Below are positions 16,611-25,262 of a stretch of DNA of 64,000 bases, in pieces. Origin of the DNA: Streptomyces sp. NBC_01717 (GTDB lineage Bacteria > Actinomycetota > Actinomycetes > Streptomycetales > Streptomycetaceae). Under the pieces are notes generated by a model. The model ran no database searches. It saw only the letters and a list, made by a program, of their open reading frames with translations, and had not been told where the DNA came from. Where the stretch lies: contig NZ_CP109178.1 in assembly GCF_036248255.1 (NCBI RefSeq), forward strand, positions 1-64,000. Reading direction: 5' to 3'. A program made the position numbers and the translations under genes. Every line of letters starts with the position of its first letter. The stretch's first letter is position 1.

Positions 16611-18824
16611 GTGGGGGCGGACGAGATCAGGTCTCAGGGCTTCAACCTGAATGAGCTGTTCCGTGATGTGACCTATGAGATCGACTACTACCAGCGTGAC
16701 TACACCTGGGGCGAGGAAGAAGTCCGCACCCTGTTGAGGGACTTGTGCGACTCGTTCCGGAACTGGTCGGGCGACTCCGCGTACCGGCGCCGCCCGCACA
16801 CTGCGCCGCAGTACTTCCTCGGCCCCTTCGTCTACCACGAGCCGTCGAGGAACTGCCGCTACCTCGTCGACGGCCAGCAGCGGTTCGTCACCCTGCACGT
16901 GCTCTCCCTGCAGCTGAGGCTGTGGGCCCAGGAAGCCGGAGATCCGCAAACGGTCGACCAGCTCAACCGTGTGATCACGACCGACGGGAAGCACTTCTGC
17001 GTCGGCATCACCGACCACGACCCCGTCCTGCGGGCCATCAGCGAGGGTCGCAAATACGAGACTGGGGCAGGGGACTCCCTCTCCCGCCGCAACCTGTGGG
17101 CACGCAGCCAGCAGATCGAATCCCAGCTCGCGGAAGAACTCGACGCGGAGGAACTCCACCACTTCACCGAGTGGCTCCTGAAACGGGTGGTCCTGGTCGG
17201 CATCCGCGCGGCCGGCCCCGACCACGGATACCGCATGTTCGAGACGATGAACGACCGCGGCGCCCGCCTCACCGCCGTCGACCTTCTCAAGAGCCACTTG
17301 CTGTCCAACGTCGGCGCGGGGGAGGAACAGCTCAACACCCAGTGGCAGGAGATGCTGCGGGAACTGTCCACCGACCGCGACGACCCCCAGGCAGCGTCGC
17401 GCTTCATCAAGGCCTACCTCCTCGCCCGCTGCGCACGCGAGGGCCACGCTGAGGACCGCCGCCAGATCACCACCAACCTCAACGTGTGGGTGCGCCACAA
17501 CGCCACGCACCTTGGTCTGACCGCGGGACGCCCCGACCCCTTCCTCAAGTTCGTGCAGGACCTGCTGAAGTCGGCCCGCCTGTACCGACCCATCCTTGCT
17601 GCCACCCGCACGCTGAAGAAGGACGGCGACCGCCTGGAGACGGTGCTCTTCAACGAACGCAACGGACTCGGCATCCAATCCGTCGCCGTCCTCGCGGCCA
17701 TCGACCCCGATGACCAGCCCACCGACGCCAAGGACAAAGCCCGTCTCGTCGCCTCCTACATCGACCGCTGGTACGCCCTGCGGATCCTGCAGGACCTGCC
17801 CGTCCAGTCCGCCGACGCCGACGCCCTGGTCCACACCGAGCTCGTCCCCCTCCTGCGCGGATGCCGCACCGTCGCCGACGTCGCCTCCATGCTGGGGGAC
17901 CTCGTCCGCCGCGACGGGAACCCGGTGCGCGAAGCGGTCACCCTGGGACTGCGCGGCAACAACGCCCACCAGATCCGCTATCTTCTCGCCCGCGCCACCG
18001 CCTACACCGACGAGGCCTGTAAGAGACCCTCCGACATCCTCGCCTACCTCGACCGCGACCAGTTCCACATCGAACACCTGTGGGCCAACCACCACCACCG
18101 GGTGGCCGGAGACATCCCCGACCCGGTCGTCTTCCGCAGCCGCCGCAACCAGCTCGGCGGCCTCGGCCTGCTGAGGGGCCGCGAGAACTCCAGCATCAAC
18201 GACCTGCCCTTCCACGACAAAACCCGCCTCTACGCCCGCGGCAACGTCCTGCTGGGCGTCATGGCCCCCGAGTACGACCGCCGCCACCCCGAGCTGCGCG
18301 ACTTCATCAAGACACACCAGCTCGACAAACACCTGCGGGCCTTTGGGGCGAGAGAGACCATGACCACGGTCATCGCAACCCGGCAGGAGCTGTATCTGCG
18401 TCTGTTCGAACACATCTGGAACCCCGAACGCCTGGGCCTGCCCGGCGCCGTAGCCGCACCTCCAGCAGGCGGCTCCGGCCGGCCGCCCGCCCGCCCCCGC
18501 CAGGCCGCCTCGCGGCGCAAACCGGCTTCGGGCCGACGCACGGACGTGGCCAAGATGATCGACGCCCAGATCCTGAAAGCCGGCACCCGGATCGTGCTCA
18601 CCTACCGCGCCACCGAGCACTGGGCCACCATCGACGCGAACGGCGGCATCATCCTCACCGCGACCGGAGGCACCCCCTACGGCCGGGTCGACGAGGCCGG
18701 AGCCGTCGCCCGCGGCACCAAGACCTGCCAGGGCATGAACGAATGGCACGTCGAAGACGAGAGCGGAGTTCGTGTCAGCCTGCGCACTGTCCGTGACCGT
18801 GCAGCGGCGGCTGGCGCCCTGTAG
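16611..18824 (+). CDS. DUF262-DUF1524-RAMA protein, GmrSD-type modification-dependent restriction enzyme
   Basis: A 737-residue fusion. Residues about 5-250 are DUF262 (GmrS-like, ParB-fold NTPase): DYYQRDYTWGEEEVRTL and the hallmark YLVDGQQRFVTLHVLSLQLR. Residues about 470-600 are DUF1524 (GmrD-like HNH nuclease), with DQFHIEHLWANHHH as the His-metal motif. After a Pro/Arg-rich linker, residues about 645-735 (ILKAGTRIVLTYRATEHWAT ... MNEWHVEDESG) resemble a RAMA domain, proposed to recognise methylated DNA. The GTG at 16611 follows GAGGGG; an ATG at 16575 is the alternative. It runs convergently into the Tap-like gene. Confidence 0.85.
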   Translation: MGADEIRSQGFNLNELFRDVTYEIDYYQRDYTWGEEEVRTLLRDLCDSFRNWSGDSAYRRRPHTAPQYFLGPFVYHEPSRNCRYLVDGQQRFVTLHVLSLQLRLWAQEAGDPQTVDQLNRVITTDGKHFCVGITDHDPVLRAISEGRKYETGAGDSLSRRNLWARSQQIESQLAEELDAEELHHFTEWLLKRVVLVGIRAAGPDHGYRMFETMNDRGARLTAVDLLKSHLLSNVGAGEEQLNTQWQEMLRELSTDRDDPQAASRFIKAYLLARCAREGHAEDRRQITTNLNVWVRHNATHLGLTAGRPDPFLKFVQDLLKSARLYRPILAATRTLKKDGDRLETVLFNERNGLGIQSVAVLAAIDPDDQPTDAKDKARLVASYIDRWYALRILQDLPVQSADADALVHTELVPLLRGCRTVADVASMLGDLVRRDGNPVREAVTLGLRGNNAHQIRYLLARATAYTDEACKRPSDILAYLDRDQFHIEHLWANHHHRVAGDIPDPVVFRSRRNQLGGLGLLRGRENSSINDLPFHDKTRLYARGNVLLGVMAPEYDRRHPELRDFIKTHQLDKHLRAFGARETMTTVIATRQELYLRLFEHIWNPERLGLPGAVAAPPAGGSGRPPARPRQAASRRKPASGRRTDVAKMIDAQILKAGTRIVLTYRATEHWATIDANGGIILTATGGTPYGRVDEAGAVARGTKTCQGMNEWHVEDESGVRVSLRTVRDRAAAAGAL

Positions 18825-18828
18825 CCGG

Positions 18829-19407
18829 TCAGGCGGCTCTGTCGGAGGCCGCCCCCGGCCCTGGCGGTAGGACAACACTGTAAGGGGAGGCGGAATGGCG
18901 CACGACGCCGTCCACGAACTGCGGGTCGGTGGACAGCCTGTACCAGCCGTCCAGGAAACGGCCGCTCTCCGGCCGCAGGTGCGCCTCGATCGGCGCCACG
19001 GTGTGGCCGAGCCCCACCGCGCACGCCATGGTCGGCGTCACGTGCCAGGCCGGTCCCTGCGACCGGTTGCCCTTCGGCGTGAACGGCGACGGCAGCCGCT
19101 CGTCCGTCTCCACGTGCGAGAAGTCCACCAGCCACGAGCCGTGCACCTTCGGGTCGAACACCGGGCTCTCGACGTAGACCGGTACACCGAGGCCGACGAT
19201 CGTGCCGTTCGCGGCCGCGGCGAAGGCCATGTTCACGTCGATGCTCACCAGGTAGCGCTTGAGGCACTCGTCATCGGTGAGCGTGCGAGCCCAGTCGTAC
19301 GCTTCCTCCACCAGGACCTCGTCCGGGGCCTCGATGGACAGGTACGACGCGACGTCGCCCGCTCGGACCACACGGGCCCGGGTGCGCTGATAGCCGGTTG
19401 TCTTCAT
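18829..19407 (-). CDS. Truncated Tap-like (telomere-associated) protein
   Basis: A 192-residue frame from an ATG at 19407 behind GGGGGCGG. Its core, YLVSIDVNMAFAAAANG, SWLVDFSHVETDERLPSPF and PAWHVTPTMACAVGLGH ... SGRFLDGWY, resembles the central domain of Tap, the 700-residue protein that helps recruit the terminal protein to linear Streptomyces telomeres, and related proteins. The N-terminal DNA-binding part and most of the C-terminus are missing, so it is probably a non-functional fragment. The stop lies four bases from that of the convergent gene at 18824. Recognition is by memory of the motif set and is moderate. Confidence 0.5.
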   Translation of the reverse strand: MKTTGYQRTRARVVRAGDVASYLSIEAPDEVLVEEAYDWARTLTDDECLKRYLVSIDVNMAFAAAANGTIVGLGVPVYVESPVFDPKVHGSWLVDFSHVETDERLPSPFTPKGNRSQGPAWHVTPTMACAVGLGHTVAPIEAHLRPESGRFLDGWYRLSTDPQFVDGVVRHSASPYSVVLPPGPGAASDRAA

Positions 19408-19542
19408 ACCGCCCCCTTGATCGTCGTGCCTGCTCACCTACTGTCGCCCACGGCCGCGCGTCAATGAGGATGAGATCGTGGGCCCGTCGGCCGAGGTCCG
19501 GATGCGGGTCCCGAGCGCCGAGCCAGCCCAGAACGCACAAAA

Positions 19543-19577
19543 GCGGGCCCACGCTCCCCCACGGACCGTGGGCCCGC
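19543..19577. terminator. Hairpin, 11-bp stem
   Basis: GCGGGCCCACG (19543-19553) pairs with CGTGGGCCCGC (19567-19577), preceded by ACAAAA. It lies upstream of the Tap-like fragment in the otherwise gene-free interval 19408-19785. Confidence 0.5.
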
Positions 19578-19693
19578 GCCAACAGGTGCCCTCGGATCAG
19601 CGCAAGACCGGATCGGAGCGGCTCCCAACCATCAACGGCTCCGTACGGGACAGTGAGGCGAGGTCTCTCCATCCCTCCTTGGAGAAGCTGAGT

Positions 19694-19736
19694 CGAAGCC
19701 CTCGGAGACGGCCGTCACATCCCTCCGAGGGCTTCG
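19694..19736. terminator. Hairpin, 14-bp stem
   Basis: CGAAGCCCTCGGAG (19694-19707) pairs perfectly with CTCCGAGGGCTTCG (19723-19736). It is placed before the trypsin-STAND gene, where it would insulate it from upstream transcription. Confidence 0.55.
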
Positions 19737-19785
19737 TGGTGCCCCGTTCTAGCCGACTCGTCAAGGGCCGTCCCCGAGCGATCGA

Positions 19786-20823
19786 ATGCCTGGACCGTCC
19801 CCGCTCCTCCTGCAGGCATGTAACGGCAGGGCTGGCGTACCGGTGGAGCAGCGGACCGTCGAAGTCATCAATCCGCGTGTCTCGATGTTCGGGTCGGGCT
19901 GCCTGGTCGCGCCCGGAGCCGTGCTGACCGCGCACCATGTCGCCTGCCCGGGTGGGGACATGCAGCCCGTCACCGTCCGGGACAAGGCCGGCCGGATAGC
20001 GGAGGCCGAGGTCGTCTGGGCGGATGCGGCATTGGACGTCGTCCTGCTGGTGACGGACCGGTCCGTGGTCGGCACGGGCCTCGCTGTCGCCCGCTGGGGA
20101 GAGCTGACCTGCAATTACCCGGCCGCGCGTCCGATGTGCACGATGGCCGGCTTCCCGCGGGCCATGCGCCGGAAGCTGCCCGATGCCCCTCAGACGTTCG
20201 TCCCCGATGTGAAAACCGTTGATGGGCACATGAAGCCCGCCACGGGATCCCGCGGAGGGCACTACGGCTTCGAACTGAGCGATGCGTCCACCGGCTCAGC
20301 CGAACTGTGGCGGGGCATGTCCGGGGCCGGAGCGTTCTGCCACGACATGCTCGTGGGAGTCGCGACCTTCGCCTCGGACCACTGGCAGGGCGGCCTGCTG
20401 TACGTGATGCCGGCCGCCCGGCTGTTCGCCTCACCCGGCTTCACCGACGCGATCACCTCCGTGACGGGAATGGCGCCACAACTACAGCCCGCCGAGCTGA
20501 GTGTGCTGTTCACCGACGTGCCCGACCCGCAACTCTCCTCCCCCTACCTGCTCCACGCACGCTCGGCCGTCGTCCCCTTGTCTGGCATGACCGGACAGCT
20601 CGACACGCTCGACGCATGGTGCCGCACCAGCCGCTCCACGGACATCACCGCTATCACCGGCATGGGCGGCATCGGCAAGACCCGCCTGATGACCGAGTTG
20701 CTCCACTCCTGGCCCAGACCCGACCGGAGCGGCAGGGGCATGACCACCGCCTTCTTCGCAATGTGGATGTGGCGATCGGTACCGTGGGACGGCCGGGTGA
20801 CAACGACCGGAGGACGCACATGA
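19786..20823 (+). pseudogene. Trypsin-like protease - STAND NTPase, truncated after the P-loop
   Basis: 345 residues. The first half is a trypsin-fold protease: His in PGAVLTAHHVA (about residue 51), Asp in WADAALDVVLL (84), Ser in WRGMSGAGAF (179), so the triad looks intact. After a linker comes ITAITGMGGIGKTRLMTELL (residues 287-306), a Walker A motif of a STAND/NB-ARC ATPase. About 20 residues later the sequence becomes nonsense and stops, losing Walker B, sensor and repeat domains. Intact relatives are predicted biological-conflict proteins. A GTG at about 19840 is an alternative start. Confidence 0.7.
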
Positions 20824-21215
20824 TCGACACCAGCAGACGAGTCGGCTGCGGGCCAACCAGGTGACGCACACGCCGCCCGCTCGCGCGTCGCAGCCCAGGC
20901 ACCCCACCCGGCAAGGAGAGTGAGTCCGCAGCGCCCAGGCCGACCCTGTATGGCGCCAGCTCCCTGAAGCTCCCGGAACGGCGCCGTGTCACCGCCCGCC
21001 GGAGAGCCACGGTACCCACGACCGGCAGGCGGGCGACCTTCGCCAGCCGCACCGCCGACCGGCCGTGGTGACTCCTTGAGAAACCCACCACGGTTCGGGT
21101 CCATGCCTCGACAGCGAGTCCCACTCACCACGCCCATCCGCAGATGACCGGCGTGGAGTTCCTGGCGGTGGCAACGGCGGCGCGTTCTCGTTGATCGGAC
21201 TCGTCCCAGGGGGCT
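20824..21215. other. Gene-free interval
   Basis: Probably the scar left when the STAND gene lost its 3' part. I see no supported gene or strong structure. Confidence 0.4.
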
Positions 21216-21569
21216 TCACCGGGGCGTTGCGTTCTGGCGCAGCATAAGGGCCGGCAAGCGCTCTGTGACGGTCCCAGGGCCCACGTAGAACGGCTGGAAG
21301 AAGGGACGGAGGTGAAGCCCGGCGTGCGGGCAGCGCCTCAAGAACTCGGAGGCAGAGCGAGCGTGACCTCGCCCAGCAGTGGTCTTGGGAGTGAGGACGC
21401 CCTCTCCGCGGCCGATAGCACGATCGATTTTTTTGATCTCTGCCCATGTAAAGCCGAGCCGGCGGTACTTGTTCCGCTGCTTCGGCCGCATGTGCTGGAT
21501 GTCCTCCTTCGAGGCTGTAGTCATACCCGGATGCCACGAACGGGCCGAACCGCTAGTCATCTTGGGCAT
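21216..21569 (-). CDS. Hypothetical protein with basic N-terminal helix-turn-helix-like segment
   Basis: 117 residues from the ATG at 21569, with AAGGA eight bases upstream. The segment SKEDIQHMRPKQRNKYRRLG followed by FTWAEIKKIDRAIGRGEG resembles a small HTH, and the rest lacks features I know. G+C content and third-position bias are lower than in neighbouring genes, suggesting recent transfer or a gene remnant. Confidence 0.35.
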   Translation of the reverse strand: MPKMTSGSARSWHPGMTTASKEDIQHMRPKQRNKYRRLGFTWAEIKKIDRAIGRGEGVLTPKTTAGRGHARSASEFLRRCPHAGLHLRPFFQPFYVGPGTVTERLPALMLRQNATPR

Positions 21570-21984
21570 CAGGTCCATCCTTCACCCAGACCGGCTGTGC
21601 GTTGTCCGCGTGGTGTTCCCGATCCCGCGATCGAAGCGGGGCATCCGTCGGGGGGATCAGCGCCGTGGCAGGCTGCTCGGGTGGTGGAACCTGAACTACC
21701 CTGTGCCGCAACTTGAGCAACGCAGGCTCGTGGCCGGCCACGCTCTGCAACCGAATGTAGGCGGGGACCTCACCAGCCCAGCCTTCCTTGCCCGCTTGGT
21801 CTCGCGAGACTCCTTCGGCATCTGCGTAGCGTAGGCCGATCCAGCCGCTCGCGAAACGGTCTTATGGCGTCGGGCGGAACTTTGGGGGCCGCCCTCCGAG
21901 CGCCCCCAACCGAGCAGTGCACGCCCAAAGGTGACACCGCCCGCAGAACTCGCTTTGGGGCGCCGTTCACACGGCGGCGCTGGA
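21570..21984. other. Gene-free interval
   Basis: No supported gene between the hypothetical protein and the toxin gene. Confidence 0.35.
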
Positions 21985-22365
21985 TCAGGCGTTGAGGTCC
22001 AATACGCGGACGAGCTCGCCCTGCCACCGCTTCGGGGCGGTGGTGGCGATGATCGCTCCGTCGGGGCGGTCGGGTGTGGGCTGCGCTGCGTACTGGCTGT
22101 GGGCCGCAGCCCATGTTTCCTGCCGGGCGAGGGCCAGTGCCGCGGCCAGATCCAGGTCCAGGACGGTGATACCCGGCAGTGCGGCAAGGTGCTCGGCTGT
22201 GCCTGGTCGTGCGCGGTCGGCTTCGACGAGCGCACACGCCGGGGCGTACAGGAACCAGCCAGATTCGGCGTGGGCCCGGTGGATGAGACGGGACGCGAGG
22301 ACGTTGCCCTGACCGGCCGCAGCCATCGCCGTTTCGTCCAGGACAATATGCATGGCGTCGGTCAC
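21985..22365 (-). CDS. PIN-domain toxin (VapC-like)
   Basis: A 126-residue PIN-fold protein. The first acidic residue is in MHIVLDETAMAAAG, and the hydrophobic strand/acid pattern continues with YAPACALVEADRA, ITVLDLDLAAALALA and the final Asp in TPDRPDGAIIATTAP. PIN toxins are Mg-dependent RNases that cleave tRNA or rRNA. The GTG at 22365 overlaps the antitoxin stop (GTGA), the classic antitoxin-toxin coupling. Confidence 0.8.
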   Translation of the reverse strand: MTDAMHIVLDETAMAAAGQGNVLASRLIHRAHAESGWFLYAPACALVEADRARPGTAEHLAALPGITVLDLDLAAALALARQETWAAAHSQYAAQPTPDRPDGAIIATTAPKRWQGELVRVLDLNA

Positions 22366-22619
22366 CGGCTCGTCACCTGGGCCAGGCGCCGGTCCAGCTC
22401 GCTGTCCAGGTCGTCCTGCTCGGCCGGGGTGGGGGCGTAGCCGTTCCACTCTTTCAGTGCGGCGAGGGCCTTGTCGGCACGCTCGGCACGCTCGGCCGGG
22501 GTGAGCATCGTCTCGGCCAGACGAGCCAGATAGGCGCGCAGCGACAGCCCCTCAGCGGCTGCGATCGCGGCGAGCCGGTGCTTGGCCTCTTCGGGGATAC
22601 GGACATTGGCATCGGACAT
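22362..22619 (-). CDS. Antitoxin with ribbon-helix-helix-like N-terminus (VapB-like)
   Basis: An 85-residue protein whose N-terminus NVRIPEEAKHRLAAIAAAEG followed by LSLRAYLARL is a ribbon-helix-helix DNA-binding module. The acidic helical tail (ERADKALAALKEWNG ... DDLDSELDRRLAQ) would wrap the toxin. The start at 22619 has AAGGAG seven bases upstream. A 20-bp palindrome just upstream is a likely autoregulatory operator. Confidence 0.8.
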   Translation of the reverse strand: MSDANVRIPEEAKHRLAAIAAAEGLSLRAYLARLAETMLTPAERAERADKALAALKEWNGYAPTPAEQDDLDSELDRRLAQVTSR

Positions 22620-22646
22620 GGTCGTGCTCCTTCCCATTCCTCCAGC

Positions 22647-22666
22647 GTACGGGTACGTACCCGTAC
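22647..22666. promoter_or_regulatory. 20-bp perfect palindrome, probable antitoxin operator
   Basis: GTACGGGTACGTACCCGTAC reads the same on both strands and is followed by a further CCCGT half-site. It is 28 bp upstream of the antitoxin ATG, where an RHH antitoxin dimer or the toxin-antitoxin complex would repress its own promoter. Confidence 0.65.
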
Positions 22667-22749
22667 CCGTCACGCCGGTGTGGGTGACCGCTACCTGCCG
22701 AACGGGTGAAGATGCGGCCGGCACCGCCCAGCCTGTGGCGGACGATGAA

Positions 22750-22953
22750 GCAACGGCTGACGAAACGCTGCTCGTCGGTCCGCGTCATCCGCGACCTACT
22801 GCCTTCGGACTCACCATCGAGAGCCTGCGCAACTGCGTCGACCGCACCGTGAGCACCCTGGACAGCGAGCTCGCCGACCTCCACCACGAGCACACCAGCA
22901 TCCGCCTGGCGCTGCTGAGCCGCTTCGACGGCCTGGACCACAACCACATCTGA
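22750..22953 (+). pseudogene. Possible 3' fragment of an unidentified gene
   Basis: A frame ending at 22953 encodes a helical segment, ESLRNCVDRTVSTLDSELAD then HEHTSIRLALLSRFDGLDH, with G/C third positions and a strong hairpin 50 bp later. No start or family is recognisable. Confidence 0.25.
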
Positions 22954-23002
22954 CCCCCAGCGAAACGGCCTCGGTGCTCGCTCGGCAGAGGCGAACAAGA
23001 AA

Positions 23003-23033
23003 GCAGCCTCGCCGACGGGGGCGGCGAGGCTGC
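23003..23033. terminator. Hairpin, 11-bp stem
   Basis: GCAGCCTCGCC (23003-23013) pairs with GGCGAGGCTGC (23023-23033). The remaining stretch to 23407 has no supported gene. Confidence 0.55.
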
Positions 23034-23407
23034 AGCCAGTGCGGCAGGAGCAGCCCATCGTTGTGCCCGATTCGCCGCGCAGAGTGGAGCGGCGGCGAAG
23101 CGCGCCAGCAGCGGCCGGACGTCGCCAGGGACGCGTCCGGTCGAGAAGCTGGCGGAGGCCGATCGACAGTCACGCCGGGGTTGGAGCTCGAAGGAGAGGA
23201 CCGAGCAGCGAGGAAGGGACGGCAGCTCGAGCAGGCCGCGCCGGGCCGTCAGACAACAAAGCCTCTTCCTCCGTCTAACGCGGAGAAAGACACCTCATGC
23301 AGTTAAGCCGTCAAGCCGAGGGCGGCGACCGCGCCCGTTCCGTACCCGGAATCGAGGCCGGATCGGGGCTTACGTAAGCTCTCGATCACAGAGACGGGGG
23401 GTGCCAG

Positions 23408-24010
23408 ATGCGGTGGAAGCGACGCCACGACAAGAGCCCAGCAACGGAGCGGGAGCCGGAGCCATTGAATGAGCCCGGCCTGCTGACGCCGAAGCAGCGG
23501 GTCCGGGCCGTAGTCGATGCAATCACCGACGGCACCACAGCCCGCCCCGACCAGCTTCAAAGCCTGCCAGCCGAGGTCGTCCTGGCTGTCGAGCGTGATC
23601 AACAAGCGCCGATGGCAGACGCCTACCGAGAGTTCCTTTCCCTGATCGGCGGTGGCGCCGGGCGCTTCATGCAGGGGGAGGACGTCTACCACCCCCGCGT
23701 CCTTGGCCTGGGGACGGCTGCCCGCGAGCTGCTCGAAGAGAACGAATCACCCTTCCTCTTCGAGCCCACCGACCGCGTCTTCTCCATGCACCAGGGCTAT
23801 CAGTTCGACTTCATGCGAGGCACCGGACCTGATCCCGAGGTCTGGTCATACTCCGAAGGCGAGCACGCAGACGTTCCCGTCCGCAGTTACGCGTCCTTCA
23901 CCGACTGGCTCCGTGCGACCGCCGAAGCAGAGATACCGGCCTGGAAGCACCACGTCGAGACAGTGCGCGAGGAGATCAACGCCGACGGCAGTGTCACGTT
24001 GCACTGGTAG
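23408..24010 (+). CDS. SMI1/KNR4 (SUKH)-like protein
   Basis: A 200-residue protein behind a G-rich ribosome site (GGGGGG, six bases before ATG). The region YREFLSLIGGGAGRFMQGED ... LLEENESPFLFEPTDRVFSM and YASFTDWLRATAEAE has the SUKH pattern: a loop with conserved Gly, a Phe-rich strand and a terminal WL helix. SUKH proteins often neutralise polymorphic or contact-dependent toxins. No toxin gene is adjacent, so it may be an orphan immunity gene. Confidence 0.6.
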   Translation: MRWKRRHDKSPATEREPEPLNEPGLLTPKQRVRAVVDAITDGTTARPDQLQSLPAEVVLAVERDQQAPMADAYREFLSLIGGGAGRFMQGEDVYHPRVLGLGTAARELLEENESPFLFEPTDRVFSMHQGYQFDFMRGTGPDPEVWSYSEGEHADVPVRSYASFTDWLRATAEAEIPAWKHHVETVREEINADGSVTLHW

Positions 24011-24023
24011 GCAATCCCAGGGG

Positions 24024-25262
24024 TCAGCTGCTCGTCATTTCCTTGCCCAGGATGACGGGAAAGGCGATGGATTCGTCGAAGGAGACACGGGCCTGGAGGC
24101 AGTGGTGAAGCTGGCCGAGCATCCGGTTGAACAAGTGCCGCAGAGCCTGCATGTGCCAGTCTCCTCCCGCCCGGCGGCGCCGGTAGTGTGAGTCCGCACC
24201 GGATGAACCGCTGAGAGAAGCGAAGGCCCACAGGTGGCCGACGTGGTTGAGCCGGTTGTTCTTGACGAACCGGCGCCCAACGTAGCGGCGTTTGCCGGAG
24301 GCTCGCGTGATCGGAGCCGATCCGGCGTAAGCCTTCAGCCCTCCAGCCGTGGCGAACCGGCTCCTGTCGTCGCCGATCTCGCCCAGGATGCGGGCACCGA
24401 CCTGGGGGCCGATCCCCGGGAAGCTCAGCATGATCTCCGCGTCCGGGTGTGTTCGGAAGGCTTCCTCTGTGGCCTGCGCCAGGTCATCGACCGCCTGGCA
24501 GGCGGCGTCCAGCTGCAGCAGCAGGGCCAGTGCCTGCTTGCCCATGGCGTCCTCGACGAGGGGCAGCTGCCGTGGGGCTTCCTGGCGGAAGAGCTGCTGG
24601 ATTCGTTCGGCGTCCGTTTCGATGCCTCGGCGGCGGCCGGCTCGCCGGAGCATGGCGGTCAGCTTCCACATCTGCAGCTTGGCCGCCAGGGCAGGCGTGG
24701 GCGCGACGGCGAGGATGCGGCGGGCATCGGGGCGGGTCAGTGTTCCAGGCTTGTCCCGGAACGCCTCGATCATCGCCGGGAAGTACTCCCTGAGCAGGGA
24801 CCGGAGCTGGTTGGCGACCTGCTGGCGGTTCCAGACCGCGTCCTGCTGTGCGCGTGCCAGGACCGCGACGGCTTGGGCCAGGTCGGTGTCGGCGGGCAGC
24901 GGGCGGTGCACCGGCGCGTCGGTGCGGATGATGTTCGCGAGCACCAGGGCGTCGCCCGGGTCGGACTTCTTGCGGCTGACTCCGTGCCGGTCGCGGTAGC
25001 GGGAGGCGGCCATCGGGTTGACCGCGTAGATCTGGCGGGGGCCCTGCCTCAGCGTGGCAACCAGCAGGCCGCGGCTGGTCTCGATGGCCACCGGGATCGG
25101 CGTCTCCGCGGTGTCGCCGTGTTCCGCCAGCAGGTCGAGCAGCAGCCGGTAGCCGTCCAGGTCGTCGTTGATGCGGCACTTGGCCAGCAGCTTGCCGGTG
25201 TCGTCGACGAGCGCGACGTCGTGGTGTCCCTCCGCCCAGTCGATCCCGCAGAACACGTCCAT
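24024..25262 (-). CDS. IS110-family transposase, intact
   Basis: 412 residues: MDVFCGIDWAEGHHDVALVD starts the RuvC-like DEDD domain, KKSDPGDALVLANIIRTD continues it, and LSFPGIGPQVGARILGEIGD with AYAGSAPITRASGKRRYVGR is the transposase_20 domain. This copy is of a different subtype from the two at 7-10 kb and is related to the broken fragment at 50.9 kb. The ATG at 25262 is preceded by a purine-rich GAGAAGGGG stretch. Confidence 0.9.
   Translation of the reverse strand: MDVFCGIDWAEGHHDVALVDDTGKLLAKCRINDDLDGYRLLLDLLAEHGDTAETPIPVAIETSRGLLVATLRQGPRQIYAVNPMAASRYRDRHGVSRKKSDPGDALVLANIIRTDAPVHRPLPADTDLAQAVAVLARAQQDAVWNRQQVANQLRSLLREYFPAMIEAFRDKPGTLTRPDARRILAVAPTPALAAKLQMWKLTAMLRRAGRRRGIETDAERIQQLFRQEAPRQLPLVEDAMGKQALALLLQLDAACQAVDDLAQATEEAFRTHPDAEIMLSFPGIGPQVGARILGEIGDDRSRFATAGGLKAYAGSAPITRASGKRRYVGRRFVKNNRLNHVGHLWAFASLSGSSGADSHYRRRRAGGDWHMQALRHLFNRMLGQLHHCLQARVSFDESIAFPVILGKEMTSS

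Noticed and set aside
16434..18878. Minus-strand open frame opposite the DUF262 protein
   Set aside because: Repetitive Val/Gly/Asp composition without domains; the plus-strand protein has clear motifs.
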